64,000 bases of DNA from Nocardioides sp. (lineage in GTDB: Bacteria > Actinomycetota > Actinomycetes > Propionibacteriales > Nocardioidaceae): assembly GCF_030150155.1 (NCBI RefSeq), contig NZ_JASLGR010000021.1, positions 40,017-104,016 on the forward strand, written 5' to 3'. The position numbers and the translations under genes are program-made. The notes below the pieces were generated by a model. It had not been told where the DNA came from. It did no database searches and was given only the letters and a program-made list of their open reading frames with translations. Shown here in pieces: positions 10,512-18,936 of this stretch. The stretch's first letter is position 1, and the number at the start of each line of letters is the position of its first letter.

Positions 10512-10537
10512 CGTGAGCTCTCAGAGCTGCGCGCGGA

Positions 10538-11911
10538 TCACTCCGCGGCGGTCTCCTCGGCGTCGGCCTCGGCGGCCGGCTCACCGATGGTGCCGTCGGG
10601 GAGCAGGTTCTTCAGCTCCACGGCGTTGCCCTCGGAGTCCTTCACCGAGGCGGCCTCGACCACCTTGGCCAGAGCCTTGCCGCGGACGATCTCAGCGGCG
10701 TACTCCTGGAGGTGGTGCGGGTGCTCCTGGATGTGAGCGAACGCCTGCTGCGGGTCCTGGCCGGAGTTCTGAGCCGAGCGGATGATGTGCTGGGTCAGGT
10801 CCTGCTGGGTGACCTCGAACTGCTCGCCCTTGGCGATGTCGTCGAGGAGCAGCTGGGCGGCGATGGCGTCACGGACGCGGCGCTCGAGGTCGGCCTCGAA
10901 CTCGTCGATCGTCTGACCCTCCTCCTCGAGGTACTTCTCCATCGTCAGGCCGGCCCACTGGAGCTGCTGCTCCAGCTGCTGGCGACGCTGGGTCAGCTCG
11001 TCGGCGACGAGCGCCTCGGGGAGCGGGATCTCGACCTTCTCCAGGAGGGCCTCGAGGACGGCGTCACGGGCGGCAGCGGCCTGCTCGAGGCGCTTGCCCC
11101 GGCCGAGGCGCTCGCGGATGTCGGCCTTGAGCTCGTCGAGGGTGTCGAACTCGGAGGCAAGCTGGGCGAACTCGTCGTCGATCGCGGGGAGCTCCTGCTC
11201 CTGGACCTGGTTCACCTTGACGTTGACGTCGACCTCCTGGCCGACCAGGTCGCCGCCCACGAGGGTCGACGTGAAGGTCTTGTCCTCGCCGGCCGACAAA
11301 CCGGTGGCGGCCTCGTCCAGACCGTCGAGCATGCCGCCCTTGCCGATCTGGTAGCTCATCCCGACGGCCTCGGCACCCTCGACGGCCTCGCCGTCCTTGG
11401 TGGCGGCCAGGTCGATGACGACGAAGTCACCGTCGGCGGCGGCGCGCTCGACGTCCTTCAGGGTGCCGAAGCGCTCACGCAGCGCCTCGACCTGCTCCTC
11501 GACGTCCTCGTCGGTGACGACGGTGGCGTCCACGGAGACCTCGAGGCCCTCGTAGGCCGGGATCTCGAAGACGGGCTTGACGTCGACCTCGGCGGTGAAC
11601 TCCAGCGGGCCGTCGGCGTCGTACTTGGTGACCTCGACCTCGGGCTGAGCCAGCGGGGTGATGTCGTTGGCCTGGAGAGCCTCGACGTACTTCTCGTTGA
11701 GGATGTCGTTGAGGGCCTGGTCGCGGGCGGCGCCGGGGTACTGGCGCTCGATGACCGCAGCGGGGACCTTGCCCTTCCGGAAACCGGGAACGTTGATCGA
11801 CTGCGCGATCTGCTTGTATGCCTTGTCGAGGCTCGGCTTGAGCTCCTCGAAGGGCACCTCGACGGTCAGCTTGGCCCGGGTCGGGCTCAAGGTCTCGACG
11901 GCGCTCTTCAC
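10538..11911 (-). CDS. tig: Trigger factor, ribosome-associated chaperone and peptidyl-prolyl isomerase
   Basis: Trigger factor binds the ribosome exit tunnel and shields nascent chains. The 457-residue product has the N-terminal ribosome-binding domain (GFRKGKVP signature at about residues 44-51), an FKBP-type isomerase domain (about 150-245) and the C-terminal helical chaperone arms. An acidic, Ala/Glu-rich tail closes the protein, as in other actinobacteria. The GTG start at 11911 is preceded by AGAGGAG. Two tRNA genes lie upstream in the same direction and a strong hairpin follows. In many genomes tig precedes clpP; here it sits about 4 kb upstream on the same strand, separated by the regulator pair. 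Confidence 0.96.
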   Translation of the reverse strand: MKSAVETLSPTRAKLTVEVPFEELKPSLDKAYKQIAQSINVPGFRKGKVPAAVIERQYPGAARDQALNDILNEKYVEALQANDITPLAQPEVEVTKYDADGPLEFTAEVDVKPVFEIPAYEGLEVSVDATVVTDEDVEEQVEALRERFGTLKDVERAAADGDFVVIDLAATKDGEAVEGAEAVGMSYQIGKGGMLDGLDEAATGLSAGEDKTFTSTLVGGDLVGQEVDVNVKVNQVQEQELPAIDDEFAQLASEFDTLDELKADIRERLGRGKRLEQAAAARDAVLEALLEKVEIPLPEALVADELTQRRQQLEQQLQWAGLTMEKYLEEEGQTIDEFEADLERRVRDAIAAQLLLDDIAKGEQFEVTQQDLTQHIIRSAQNSGQDPQQAFAHIQEHPHHLQEYAAEIVRGKALAKVVEAASVKDSEGNAVELKNLLPDGTIGEPAAEADAEETAAE

Positions 11912-12081
11912 AGGTTTCTCCTCTGGTTGGTCTGGACGGTGCGACAGTCGGGCGACGCGACCGCGACACCGGGCTGAAGCAGCCCGACCTCCCAGACGAC
12001 GTCTTAGTCCTCCGACCGTCGGCCGATCCTACCCGGGTGTGTCCGCCACCACGAACCGAGGGGAGCCGCCAGGAACCAGAG

Positions 12082-12154
12082 TCGGGGCGACAGGACTCGA
12101 ACCTGCGGTCTCCTGCTCCCAAAGCAGGCGCGCTAGCCACTACGCTACGCCCCG
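12082..12154 (-). tRNA. tRNA-Pro (anticodon TGG)
   Basis: A 73-nt cloverleaf on the minus strand: acceptor CGGGGCG/CGCCCCG, anticodon stem CCTGC/GCAGG with loop TTTGGGA giving TGG, T arm with TTCGAGT loop, discriminator A. CCA is not encoded. It lies 170 nt upstream of tig. Confidence 0.95.
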
Positions 12155-12192
12155 GAAAGGCGGGGCTCCGTGCGTGGCAGCGCCCGCTTTCG

Positions 12193-12263
12193 AGGGGATG
12201 ACGGGAATCGAACCCGCGTAATCAGTTTGGAAGACTGAGGCTCTACCATTGAGCTACATCCCC
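12193..12263 (-). tRNA. tRNA-Gly (anticodon TCC)
   Basis: A 71-nt cloverleaf: acceptor GGGGATG/CATCCCC, anticodon stem TCAGT/ACTGA with loop CTTCCAA giving TCC, T arm GCGGG/CCCGT with TTCGATT loop. CCA is not encoded. It is 38 nt upstream of tRNA-Pro on the same strand and likely shares its transcript. Confidence 0.95.
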
Positions 12264-12375
12264 GCTTCGTCACCGGCCGATCACTCGCCCCTGACAGCGG
12301 CCCAATCGTGCCATACGCCGCACCGGGACCTGAAAGCGGCACCCCGGTGTCTCACCGTTCGGGCCGCCGGTCGAC

Positions 12376-13404
12376 TCAGAGCCGGTGCACGACCACCATC
12401 GTCCGGTCGTCGTCGCGGGCACCGAGCTTGGTCACCAGCCGCTGGGCGGCACCGACCAGATCGACCCGCATCTGCTCCTCGGCCTCGGCGGCGAGCAGGT
12501 CGATGCCGACGTCGAGGTCACGGGTCGGCTCCTCCACCACGCCGTCGGTATAGACCATGATCGCCTCGCCCTCGTCGAGCCGGCCGCGAGCGGGCTCGAA
12601 CTGCTCGTGCGGGATCAGTCCGAGGAAGACGCCGCCGCTGGCGATCCGGTCCCAGCGACCGCTGTGGCGCAGCAGCGCCGGTGGGTGCCCGGCGGTGCGC
12701 AGCTCGTAGTCCCCGGTGCCCAGGTCGACGCTGAGGTGGACGGCGGTGGCGAACCCCTCGTCCCACTCCTGGCGGAGCAGGAAGTCGTTGGCCGCAGGCA
12801 GGAACGCCGCCGGCGGGACCGAGCCGATCAGGCCACCGAAGGCACCGCACAGCAGCAGTGCGCGCGGGCCGGCGTCCTCGCCCTTGCCCGAGACGTCGAC
12901 CAGGGCGACCTCGAAGCGCTCCTCGGTGCGGGCCGCCACGATGAAGTCGCCGGCGAACAGGGTCCCGCCGGCCGAGGTGAGCGCCGACTCGACCAGCCAG
13001 CCCTCGGGCAGCGCCGGGATCTTCGCCTGGCGCAGCAGCCGGTCGCGCAGCTCGACGAACATCGACTCCCCCTGCGCCCCGGCCACGCCGAGACGGGTGC
13101 GACGGAACGCCGAGAGCAGGATGATCAGGCCGACCAGGAAGACGCAGATCACCGCGGTCGCGGTCAACGGCGTGGTGTTGTCCCGGCCCGCCAGCCCGAC
13201 CACGTCGAGGGCGAGCATCCCGATCACGAACCACGACAGCCGTCGCGGACTGAGCACGAGGCTGCCGATCACCATCGGGATCAACAGCAGGTTGAGCGAG
13301 GCCCAGGACTCCTGGGTGATGATCAGAACCGTCGACACGACGGCGAAGAGCCACAGCCCGATCAGCAGACCGGTCTCCCCCGCGAACTCACGGCGCCACC
13401 GCAT
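12376..13404 (-). CDS. Membrane-bound SpoIIE/RsbU-type serine phosphatase (PP2C-like)
   Basis: A 342-residue protein with about four N-terminal membrane helices (residues 10-100) followed by a cytoplasmic PP2C-like SpoIIE domain. Visible metal-site motifs are AGDFIVAARTEERFEVALVD, VSGKGEDA and the C-terminal VYTDGVVEE and RDDDRTMVVV, all typical of phosphatases that act on anti-anti-sigma factors in stress or developmental partner-switching. The ATG at 13404 overlaps the TAA stop of nei (TAATG), so translation is probably coupled. No anti-sigma or anti-anti-sigma gene is nearby, so the target is unknown. Confidence 0.85.
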   Translation of the reverse strand: MRWRREFAGETGLLIGLWLFAVVSTVLIITQESWASLNLLLIPMVIGSLVLSPRRLSWFVIGMLALDVVGLAGRDNTTPLTATAVICVFLVGLIILLSAFRRTRLGVAGAQGESMFVELRDRLLRQAKIPALPEGWLVESALTSAGGTLFAGDFIVAARTEERFEVALVDVSGKGEDAGPRALLLCGAFGGLIGSVPPAAFLPAANDFLLRQEWDEGFATAVHLSVDLGTGDYELRTAGHPPALLRHSGRWDRIASGGVFLGLIPHEQFEPARGRLDEGEAIMVYTDGVVEEPTRDLDVGIDLLAAEAEEQMRVDLVGAAQRLVTKLGARDDDRTMVVVHRL

Positions 13405-14258
13405 TACGCCCTCCCCACACTCCGGCCACTCGTACGCGAACGGTAGGGCCTCTGACAGCCCGGGCACCAGAAGAGATTGCGTCCCTCCAGCTCTGCGGTC
13501 CTGACCGGGCTGGCGCAGACGTGGCAGGGCTGCCCGGTGCGGCGGTAGACGTAGACCTCGCCACCGTGGTCGTCGCGGCGCGGGTCGCGTCCCATCGCCT
13601 CGGGGGTGTGCTCGTCGCGGACGGTGTCGATCCGGTTGCGCTCGACCCCGATCGCCATCAGGGCGACCAGGTCCTCCCAGATCTCCTGCCACTGCGCCTT
13701 GCGCAGCGACGAGCCCGGTCGGCGCGGATCGAGACGGCGCCGGAACAGCACCTCGGCGCGGTAGACGTTGCCCACCCCGGCCAGAACGCTCTGGTCCATC
13801 AGCAGGCTGGCGATCGAGCGCTCGGTGCGGTGGATCCGCGCCCAGGCACGGTCGGGGTCGGCGTCGGCGCGCAGCGGGTCGGGCCCCAGCTTGGCCACGC
13901 AGGCCTCGACCTGAGCCGGGGTCCACAGGTCGCAGGCGGTCGCTCCGCGCAGGTCGGCCACCGTCCCGGCGCCGACGATCCGGAGCCGGACCTGGCCCAC
14001 CGGGGGCTCGGGCTGGTCGTCGTACGACGTCAGGTGGAGCTTGCCGTAGAGCCCGAGGTGGATGTGGACGAAGCGCTCACCGGTGAACTCCACGAAGAGC
14101 TGCTTGCCCCAGGCCTCGGCGCCCTCGACCAGGGCGCCGTCGAGCTGGCGCGCCTCGGTGTCGAACCGTCCCTGGGGCGACCCGACCCGGACCTGTCGGC
14201 CGGCGAAGGCGTCTGACAGGTCCAGGGCGAGTCGATGAAGGGTGTGCCCCTCGGGCAC
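13404..14258 (-). CDS. nei: Endonuclease VIII-like DNA glycosylase/AP lyase
   Basis: Base-excision repair enzyme of the Fpg/Nei family, 284 residues. The N-terminus (M)PEGHTLHR is the Nei form with catalytic Pro and Glu at positions 2 and 3. The helix-two-turn-helix region includes LLMDQSVLAGVGNVYRAEVL, and a C-terminal zinc finger CHVC...CPGC ends the core, with YRTGQPC preceding it. It cleaves oxidised pyrimidines from DNA. It lies 3 nt downstream of rpiB and overlaps the phosphatase gene by one nucleotide, so the three may form one transcript. Confidence 0.92.
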   Translation of the reverse strand: MPEGHTLHRLALDLSDAFAGRQVRVGSPQGRFDTEARQLDGALVEGAEAWGKQLFVEFTGERFVHIHLGLYGKLHLTSYDDQPEPPVGQVRLRIVGAGTVADLRGATACDLWTPAQVEACVAKLGPDPLRADADPDRAWARIHRTERSIASLLMDQSVLAGVGNVYRAEVLFRRRLDPRRPGSSLRKAQWQEIWEDLVALMAIGVERNRIDTVRDEHTPEAMGRDPRRDDHGGEVYVYRRTGQPCHVCASPVRTAELEGRNLFWCPGCQRPYRSRTSGRSVGRA

Positions 14259-14261
14259 CGG

Positions 14262-14780
14262 TCAGTCCTGGTCCTCGGCCGGGCCGAGGCCCTTCGCGGA
14301 GTCGGGCAGGGCGGGGCGGACGCCGTCGGCGTCGTACGCCTCGAGCTGGCCGATCCGGCGGACGTGACGCTCGTCGTTGCTGAACGGCTCGGCGAGGAAG
14401 ATCTCGACGAAGCGGGTCATGTCCTCCAGGCTGTGCATCCGGCCACCGACGGCCACCACCTGGGCGTTGTTGTGGTCGCGGGCAAGCTTGGCGGTCTCGT
14501 CGCTCCAGACCAGGGCGGCGCGGATGCCGGTGACCTTGTTGGCGGCCATCTGCTCGCCGTTGCCCGAGCCACCGATCACGACACCGAGCGAGTCCAGGCC
14601 GGCGTCACGGTCGCGCTTGACGCCCTCGGCCGCGCGGATGCAGAAGACCGGGTAGTCGTCGAGGGCGTCGTAGACGAACGGGCCGTGGTCCACGACGTCG
14701 TAGCCGAGCTCGGTGAGGCGGGTGGTCAGGTGGCTCTTGAGGTCGAGACCGGCGTGGTCGCAACCGAGGTGAACGCGCAT
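14262..14780 (-). CDS. rpiB: Ribose-5-phosphate isomerase B
   Basis: RpiB interconverts ribose 5-phosphate and ribulose 5-phosphate in the pentose phosphate pathway. The 172-residue protein begins MRVHLGCDHAGLDLKSHL and contains the phosphate-binding loop GGSGNGEQMAANKV, both characteristic of the RpiB/LacAB family. A GAGAAT box lies 7 nt upstream of the ATG, suggesting a leaderless start. The stop is 3 nt from the nei start. Actinobacterial proteins of this family have this length. Confidence 0.93.
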   Translation of the reverse strand: MRVHLGCDHAGLDLKSHLTTRLTELGYDVVDHGPFVYDALDDYPVFCIRAAEGVKRDRDAGLDSLGVVIGGSGNGEQMAANKVTGIRAALVWSDETAKLARDHNNAQVVAVGGRMHSLEDMTRFVEIFLAEPFSNDERHVRRIGQLEAYDADGVRPALPDSAKGLGPAEDQD

Positions 14781-14854
14781 GGGGACGATTCTCTCAGTCC
14801 CGCCCGCGCACGACGACCCCGGTCTCCGGCACGGCGGCGGTGAGCCTCAGCGGC

Positions 14855-15715
14855 TCAGGAACGGTCCAGTACGTCGTCGAGGAACGCCCCGGTCGCGGCC
14901 CGTGCCAGGTCGCCCTCACGACGGAAGTCCAGGGAGCGCCAGAAGCCGTGCGGTACGCCGCCGAAGCGCTGCGCCACCGTGGTCACGCCGAGCTCCTGGA
15001 GCCGCTGAGCGAGCAGCTCGCCCTCGTCCCGGGCGATGTCGGCCTCGGCCGTGATCACCAGGGTCGGAGGCAGCGCGGCCAGCCCCGGGGCGTGCAGCGG
15101 CGCCGCGTCGGGGTGGGCGATCAGGGTCGGGTCGGCGGCCAGGTCGAGGTACTGCGACCAGTACCACTGGGCCTCGTCACGGTCCCAGGTCCAGTCCTGG
15201 ACCTGGTAGCTGGCCTGCTCGCTGGCGGGGTCGAGGAACGGGTAGACCAGCACCACGGCACTGACCAGGCCGGGGTTGCGCAGTGCCGCGACCAGGGCGA
15301 GGTTGCCGCCGGCGGAGTCGCCGTGCACGATCACCGTCCGGGTCTGGCTGGCCGCCCACGCCACCGCATGATCGGCGTCGTGCACTGCCGCGGGGAACGG
15401 GTGCTCGGGGGCGAGCCGGTAGTCCACCGAGAGCACGCTGCGCCCGGTCCGGTTGGCCAGCCGCCGGGCCGGGCCGTCGTGGGTGTCGACGTCGTGGAAG
15501 ACGAAGCCACCACCGTGCAGGTGCACGATCACGCCGCGCGCCCACGGGTCGCGGTCGTCCGCGCCGGCCGGAACGTAGAGCCGGGCCCGCACCCCGGACG
15601 CGTCCAGGTCCTCGACCCAGGCGACCGGCTCGCGCTGCTGGCCGGCAGCGTCGCGGCGCAGCTCCTCGCGGTCGGTGAGGGTCTGGCGGTAGTCGTCGTC
15701 CTCGGCCACGTGCAT
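14855..15715 (-). CDS. Alpha/beta hydrolase, hormone-sensitive-lipase-type esterase
   Basis: A 286-residue cytoplasmic esterase of the HSL family. The oxyanion motif HLHGGGFVFHD (about residue 69) and the nucleophile elbow VIVHGDSAGGNLAL (about 133) are intact, with the acid in ITAEADIARDEGE and the histidine in GVPHGFWRSL. Substrate is unknown. I chose ATG 15715 rather than the ATG at 15727 because the latter lies inside the rdgB terminator stem, and GATGCT is 7 nt before 15715. It is separated from rdgB by a hairpin. Confidence 0.88.
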   Translation of the reverse strand: MHVAEDDDYRQTLTDREELRRDAAGQQREPVAWVEDLDASGVRARLYVPAGADDRDPWARGVIVHLHGGGFVFHDVDTHDGPARRLANRTGRSVLSVDYRLAPEHPFPAAVHDADHAVAWAASQTRTVIVHGDSAGGNLALVAALRNPGLVSAVVLVYPFLDPASEQASYQVQDWTWDRDEAQWYWSQYLDLAADPTLIAHPDAAPLHAPGLAALPPTLVITAEADIARDEGELLAQRLQELGVTTVAQRFGGVPHGFWRSLDFRREGDLARAATGAFLDDVLDRS

Positions 15716-15724
15716 GGCCGACAG

Positions 15725-15759
15725 CATCCCAGTCGCGGGGCGTGCCCGCGACTGGGATG
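15725..15759 (-). terminator. Hairpin terminator after rdgB
   Basis: Perfect 15-bp stem (15725-15739 with 15745-15759), core CCCAGTCGCGGG, with a 5-nt loop, directly following the rdgB stop at 15766. It probably ends the rph-rdgB transcript. Confidence 0.8.
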
Positions 15760-15765
15760 TGCGTC

Positions 15766-16386
15766 TCAGGAAAGGATCGCGGCGATCCGCGGGGCGATCT
15801 CGCGCATGGCGGTGCCGCGGTGCGAGATCGCGTCCTTCTCCTCGGGGCTCAGCTCGGCCGCCGTACGACCGTCGGCGGCGTCGGGGACGAAGAGCGGGTC
15901 GTAGCCGAAGCCACCGCCGCCGTGCGCCTCGCGCAGCACCCGGCCGGTCATCTCGCCGGCCACCACGATCTCGCCCTCGGGACCCTCGCCGAAGACGAAC
16001 GCGACGGTGGAGCGGAACCGGGCCGTACGCCGCTCGTCGGGGACGTCCTCGAGCTGTTCGAGCAGCAGGGTGTTGTTGCGCTCGTCGGACTTCGGCTTGC
16101 CGCTCCAGCGCGCCGACAGGACGCCGGGCATCCCGTTGAGGGCGTCGACACAGATCCCGGAGTCGTCGGCGACCGAGGGCAGCCCGGTGGCGGCGAACCC
16201 GGCCCGCGCCTTGAGCAGCGAGTTGCCCTCGAAGGTGGCGGCGTCCTCGACCGGCTCGTCGTAGAGCTGGCTGGCGTCGAGGTCGCCCAGGCCGAGTACC
16301 TGGACGCCGGGGACGAGCGGAGCCAGGATGCGCTCCATCTCGGCGATCTTCTTGGCGTTGCGCGAGGCGACGAAGACCTGCGGCAT
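15766..16386 (-). CDS. rdgB: RdgB/HAM1-type non-canonical purine NTP pyrophosphatase (ITP/XTP)
   Basis: House-cleaning enzyme that hydrolyses ITP, dITP and XTP to monophosphates, keeping deaminated purines out of nucleic acids. The 206-residue protein starts (M)PQVFVASRNAKKIAEMERIL and carries the family motifs FEGNSLLKA, VADDSGICVDALNG, GGFGYDPLF and SHRGTAM. It starts 4 nt after the rph stop, matching the rph-rdgB order seen in many actinobacteria. Confidence 0.94.
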   Translation of the reverse strand: MPQVFVASRNAKKIAEMERILAPLVPGVQVLGLGDLDASQLYDEPVEDAATFEGNSLLKARAGFAATGLPSVADDSGICVDALNGMPGVLSARWSGKPKSDERNNTLLLEQLEDVPDERRTARFRSTVAFVFGEGPEGEIVVAGEMTGRVLREAHGGGGFGYDPLFVPDAADGRTAAELSPEEKDAISHRGTAMREIAPRIAAILS

Positions 16387-16390
16387 GACG

Positions 16391-17104
16391 TCAGTCCTGC
16401 GCCAGGGCGGCGCGCTGGAGTGCGGTCAGGTCGGCGCACCCCTTCTCCCCCAGCGCCAGCAGCGAGTCCAGCTCGGCGCGGTCGAAGGCGGCGCCCTCGG
16501 CGGTGCCCTGGATCTCGATGAACTTGCCGGTGCCGGTCATCACGATGTTCATGTCGGTCTCGGCGCGCGAGTCCTCCTCGTAGGGCAGGTCCAGGCGCGG
16601 CTGGCCGTCGATGATGCCGACCGAGACGGCCGAGACGGAGCCGGTCAAGGCGCCCTCGACACCGAGCTTCTTCACGGCGTCGGCCAGGGCGACGTACGCG
16701 CCGGTGATCGAAGCGGTGCGGGTGCCGCCGTCGGCCTGGAGCACGTCGCAGTCGAGGTTGATCGTGTTCTCGCCGAGCTTCTCGTAGTCGATCACGGCAC
16801 GCAGCGAGCGGCCGATCAGGCGGGAGATCTCGTGCGTACGACCGCCGACGCGGCCCTTCATCGACTCACGGTCGGAGCGCTCGTGGGTGGAGCCGGGGAG
16901 CATCGAGTACTCGGCGGTGACCCAGCCCAGGCCCGAGCCCTTACGCCAGCGCGGCACGCCCTCGGAGGCCGAGGCGACGCAGAGCACACGGGTCTTGCCG
17001 AACTCGACCAGCACCGAGCCGGCGGGGTGGTCGAGCCAGTTGCGGGTGATCGTGATCTGGCGCAGCTCGTCGTTGGCACGCCCGTCGGCACGGAGAATAG
17101 TCAT
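16391..17104 (-). CDS. rph: Ribonuclease PH
   Basis: Phosphorolytic 3'-exoribonuclease that trims tRNA 3' ends. The 237-residue protein shows (M)TILRADGRANDELRQITI at the start, ASASEGVPRW, the ERSDRES region, QADGGTRTASITGA and the metal-binding D(L)PYEEDS. The ATG at 17104 lies 7 nt after TAGGGT without a ribosome binding site; both elements are part of an inverted repeat shared with the upstream terminator. It is followed within 4 nt by rdgB. Confidence 0.96.
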   Translation of the reverse strand: MTILRADGRANDELRQITITRNWLDHPAGSVLVEFGKTRVLCVASASEGVPRWRKGSGLGWVTAEYSMLPGSTHERSDRESMKGRVGGRTHEISRLIGRSLRAVIDYEKLGENTINLDCDVLQADGGTRTASITGAYVALADAVKKLGVEGALTGSVSAVSVGIIDGQPRLDLPYEEDSRAETDMNIVMTGTGKFIEIQGTAEGAAFDRAELDSLLALGEKGCADLTALQRAALAQD

Positions 17105-17132
17105 GGCCCCCACCCTAGGGGTGAGGGCCATG
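17102..17132 (-). terminator. Inverted repeat: terminator of the ABC exporter genes that contains the rph promoter box and start codon
   Basis: A 14-bp stem with one mismatch (17102-17115 with 17119-17132) lies 23 nt after the permease stop. On the minus strand the loop-proximal half holds TAGGGT and the distal half ends in the rph ATG. It is likely a terminator for the upstream genes, and its DNA also serves as the rph leaderless promoter. Confidence 0.6.
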
Positions 17133-17155
17133 ACCGGCGGAAAGGGTGGCGGGGT

Positions 17156-17971
17156 CTACTTGACCTCGGCGCGCAGGATCCGGCGCAGGCCGATCGCCAG
17201 CGGCAGACCCACCCAGATCAGGGTCGCGACCACGAAGTGGGCCCACTCCGAGCCGGTCATCGTGGAGAAGTCGTACAGCGGCGCCTGGGCGTTGGAGAGG
17301 TTGATCCACTTGTCCACGTGCTCGAACCAGCCGATCGCGTTGGCAGCGACGGCGAGGATGCCGGGGAGCACGTAGGAGTAGGCGAAGAAGACCACGATCG
17401 CCGCGGCGGTGTTGAGCAGCAGCGCCGCGAGGGCGAAGCCGATGAACATCGCCAGGCACTGGTTGATCGCGAAGCCGATCAGACCGTTGGTGAAGTCCTG
17501 GTCCCACCAGGTGGTGTGCCCACCGGTGGCGGCGAAGATCGCGTTGCAGACCAGCCCGATGACCAGCGCGACCACGACGGTGACAGCGGTCAGCACCATG
17601 CCCACGACCAGCTTGGCCAGGATCACCCGGCCACGACGCGGCTCCAGGGCGAAGGTGACCATCGCGGTGCGCTGGGTCCACTCGCTGGTGACCAGCATGA
17701 TGCCGAGCACCGGGAGCAGCAGCGACGTGATGATCGCCGCCACCGTGGTGAAGACGCCCCAGGTGATGTCCTGGGTGTCCTGGGTGATGAAGACGATCAG
17801 ACAGATGATCTCGGCGGCCGCGACCAGCAGGCCGATCACGGCCAGCAGCCAGAACCCCGCCCGGGTGTCCCACGACTTGCGGAACTCGACGGAGACGAGG
17901 CGGGAGAACGGGATCGGCTGACCCGAGTCGGGCAGGGCCGACGGACGCTTGACGGCGGTGGTGGCACTCAT
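17156..17971 (-). CDS. ABC-2 type transporter permease
   Basis: A 271-residue integral membrane protein with about six helices, beginning with a soluble 30-residue segment (SRLVSVEFRKSWDTRAGFW), a pattern common in ABC-2 exporter permeases. It overlaps the upstream ATPase gene by 4 nt (ATGA), so the two encode one exporter. The substrate is not evident; similar pairs export lipids, peptides or drugs. A hairpin follows. Confidence 0.85.
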   Translation of the reverse strand: MSATTAVKRPSALPDSGQPIPFSRLVSVEFRKSWDTRAGFWLLAVIGLLVAAAEIICLIVFITQDTQDITWGVFTTVAAIITSLLLPVLGIMLVTSEWTQRTAMVTFALEPRRGRVILAKLVVGMVLTAVTVVVALVIGLVCNAIFAATGGHTTWWDQDFTNGLIGFAINQCLAMFIGFALAALLLNTAAAIVVFFAYSYVLPGILAVAANAIGWFEHVDKWINLSNAQAPLYDFSTMTGSEWAHFVVATLIWVGLPLAIGLRRILRAEVK

Positions 17972-18870
17972 GCTGCGTTCCCTTCGCGCTGGGTGTCGGC
18001 GGTGAGCTCGAGGAAGAGGTCCTCCAGGCCGGCACCGCCGGTGCGCAGGTCGGTGAGGACGACGCCGGCGCTGAGGGCGGCACGGCCGACGGTCTCGGTC
18101 GAGGCCTGCACCCGCAGGCCCTGTCCGGCCTGCTCGGTGACGACGCCGGTGGCGTCCAGGGCGGCGGCCAGGGCGGCGTTGTCCAGGCTGGTGACCAGCG
18201 TCTGGCTGGGGCCGGCCTGCGCCAGCAGCGTCGCCCGGTCACCCTGCGCGACGATCTTCCCGCGCCCGATCAGGATCATCTCGTCGGCGATCATCTCGAC
18301 CTCGTGCAGCAGGTGCGAGGAGAGCAGCACGGTGCCGCCGCGGTCGGCGTAGTCCTTGAGCAGGCCACGCATCCAACGGATGCCGGCCGGGTCGAGGCCG
18401 TTGGCGGGCTCGTCCAGGATCAGCACGTGCGGGTCGCCGAGCAGGGCGTGGGCAATCCCGAGCCGCTGCTTCATGCCCAGGGAGTAGTTCTTCACCCGGC
18501 GCTTGGCCTCCGATGGGGTCAGCGAGACCAGCTCGAGCATCTCGTCGACGCGGGACAACGGCAGCCCCATCGTCCGGGCGCCCAGAGCGAGCACCTCGCG
18601 ACCGCTGCGACCGCCGTGCTGGGCCGAGGCGTCCAGCAGGACCCCGACCGTGCGGGCGGGGTTGGGGATCTCGTGGAACGGGCGACCGTCGATCGTCACC
18701 GTCCCCGAGGTCGGCGCGGTCAGGCCGACCATGATCCGCATCGTGGTGGACTTTCCGGCACCGTTGGGCCCGAGGAAGCCGGTGACCCGGCCAGGCTCGC
18801 AGCGGAACGTCACATCGTCGACGGCGGTGAACCCGCCGTACTTCCTGGTGAGACCGTGAACGTCGATCAT
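17968..18870 (-). CDS. ABC transporter ATP-binding protein
   Basis: A 300-residue ATPase. Walker A GPNGAGKST (about residue 40), signature YSLGMKQRLGIA and Walker B VLILDEPANGLDP followed by LLSSHLLHEVE (H-loop) are intact. The C-terminal 80 residues are an extension common in DrrA/CcmA-like exporters. The ATG at 18870 is preceded by GGTGGAGG; the open frame continues a little upstream but without such a site. It is coupled to the permease at 17971 and lies 66 nt downstream of the phosphodiesterase gene. Confidence 0.92.
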   Translation of the reverse strand: MIDVHGLTRKYGGFTAVDDVTFRCEPGRVTGFLGPNGAGKSTTMRIMVGLTAPTSGTVTIDGRPFHEIPNPARTVGVLLDASAQHGGRSGREVLALGARTMGLPLSRVDEMLELVSLTPSEAKRRVKNYSLGMKQRLGIAHALLGDPHVLILDEPANGLDPAGIRWMRGLLKDYADRGGTVLLSSHLLHEVEMIADEMILIGRGKIVAQGDRATLLAQAGPSQTLVTSLDNAALAAALDATGVVTEQAGQGLRVQASTETVGRAALSAGVVLTDLRTGGAGLEDLFLELTADTQREGNAA

Positions 18871-18936
18871 GCCTCCACCCTGACAGGTGAAGCCCACAGA
18901 CGTCATCAGGGAAAGCCCCGACACGCCCCCGATCCC

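Noticed and set aside
15716..15727. ATG at 15725-15727 as start of the esterase
   Set aside because: It is part of the perfect 15-bp terminator stem after rdgB; the ATG at 15713-15715 has better spacing to a -10-like box.
16328..18352. Plus-strand frame of 674 codons opposite rph and the ABC genes
   Set aside because: Asp/His/Arg/Gly-rich translation typical of antisense frames; real genes on the minus strand explain the region.
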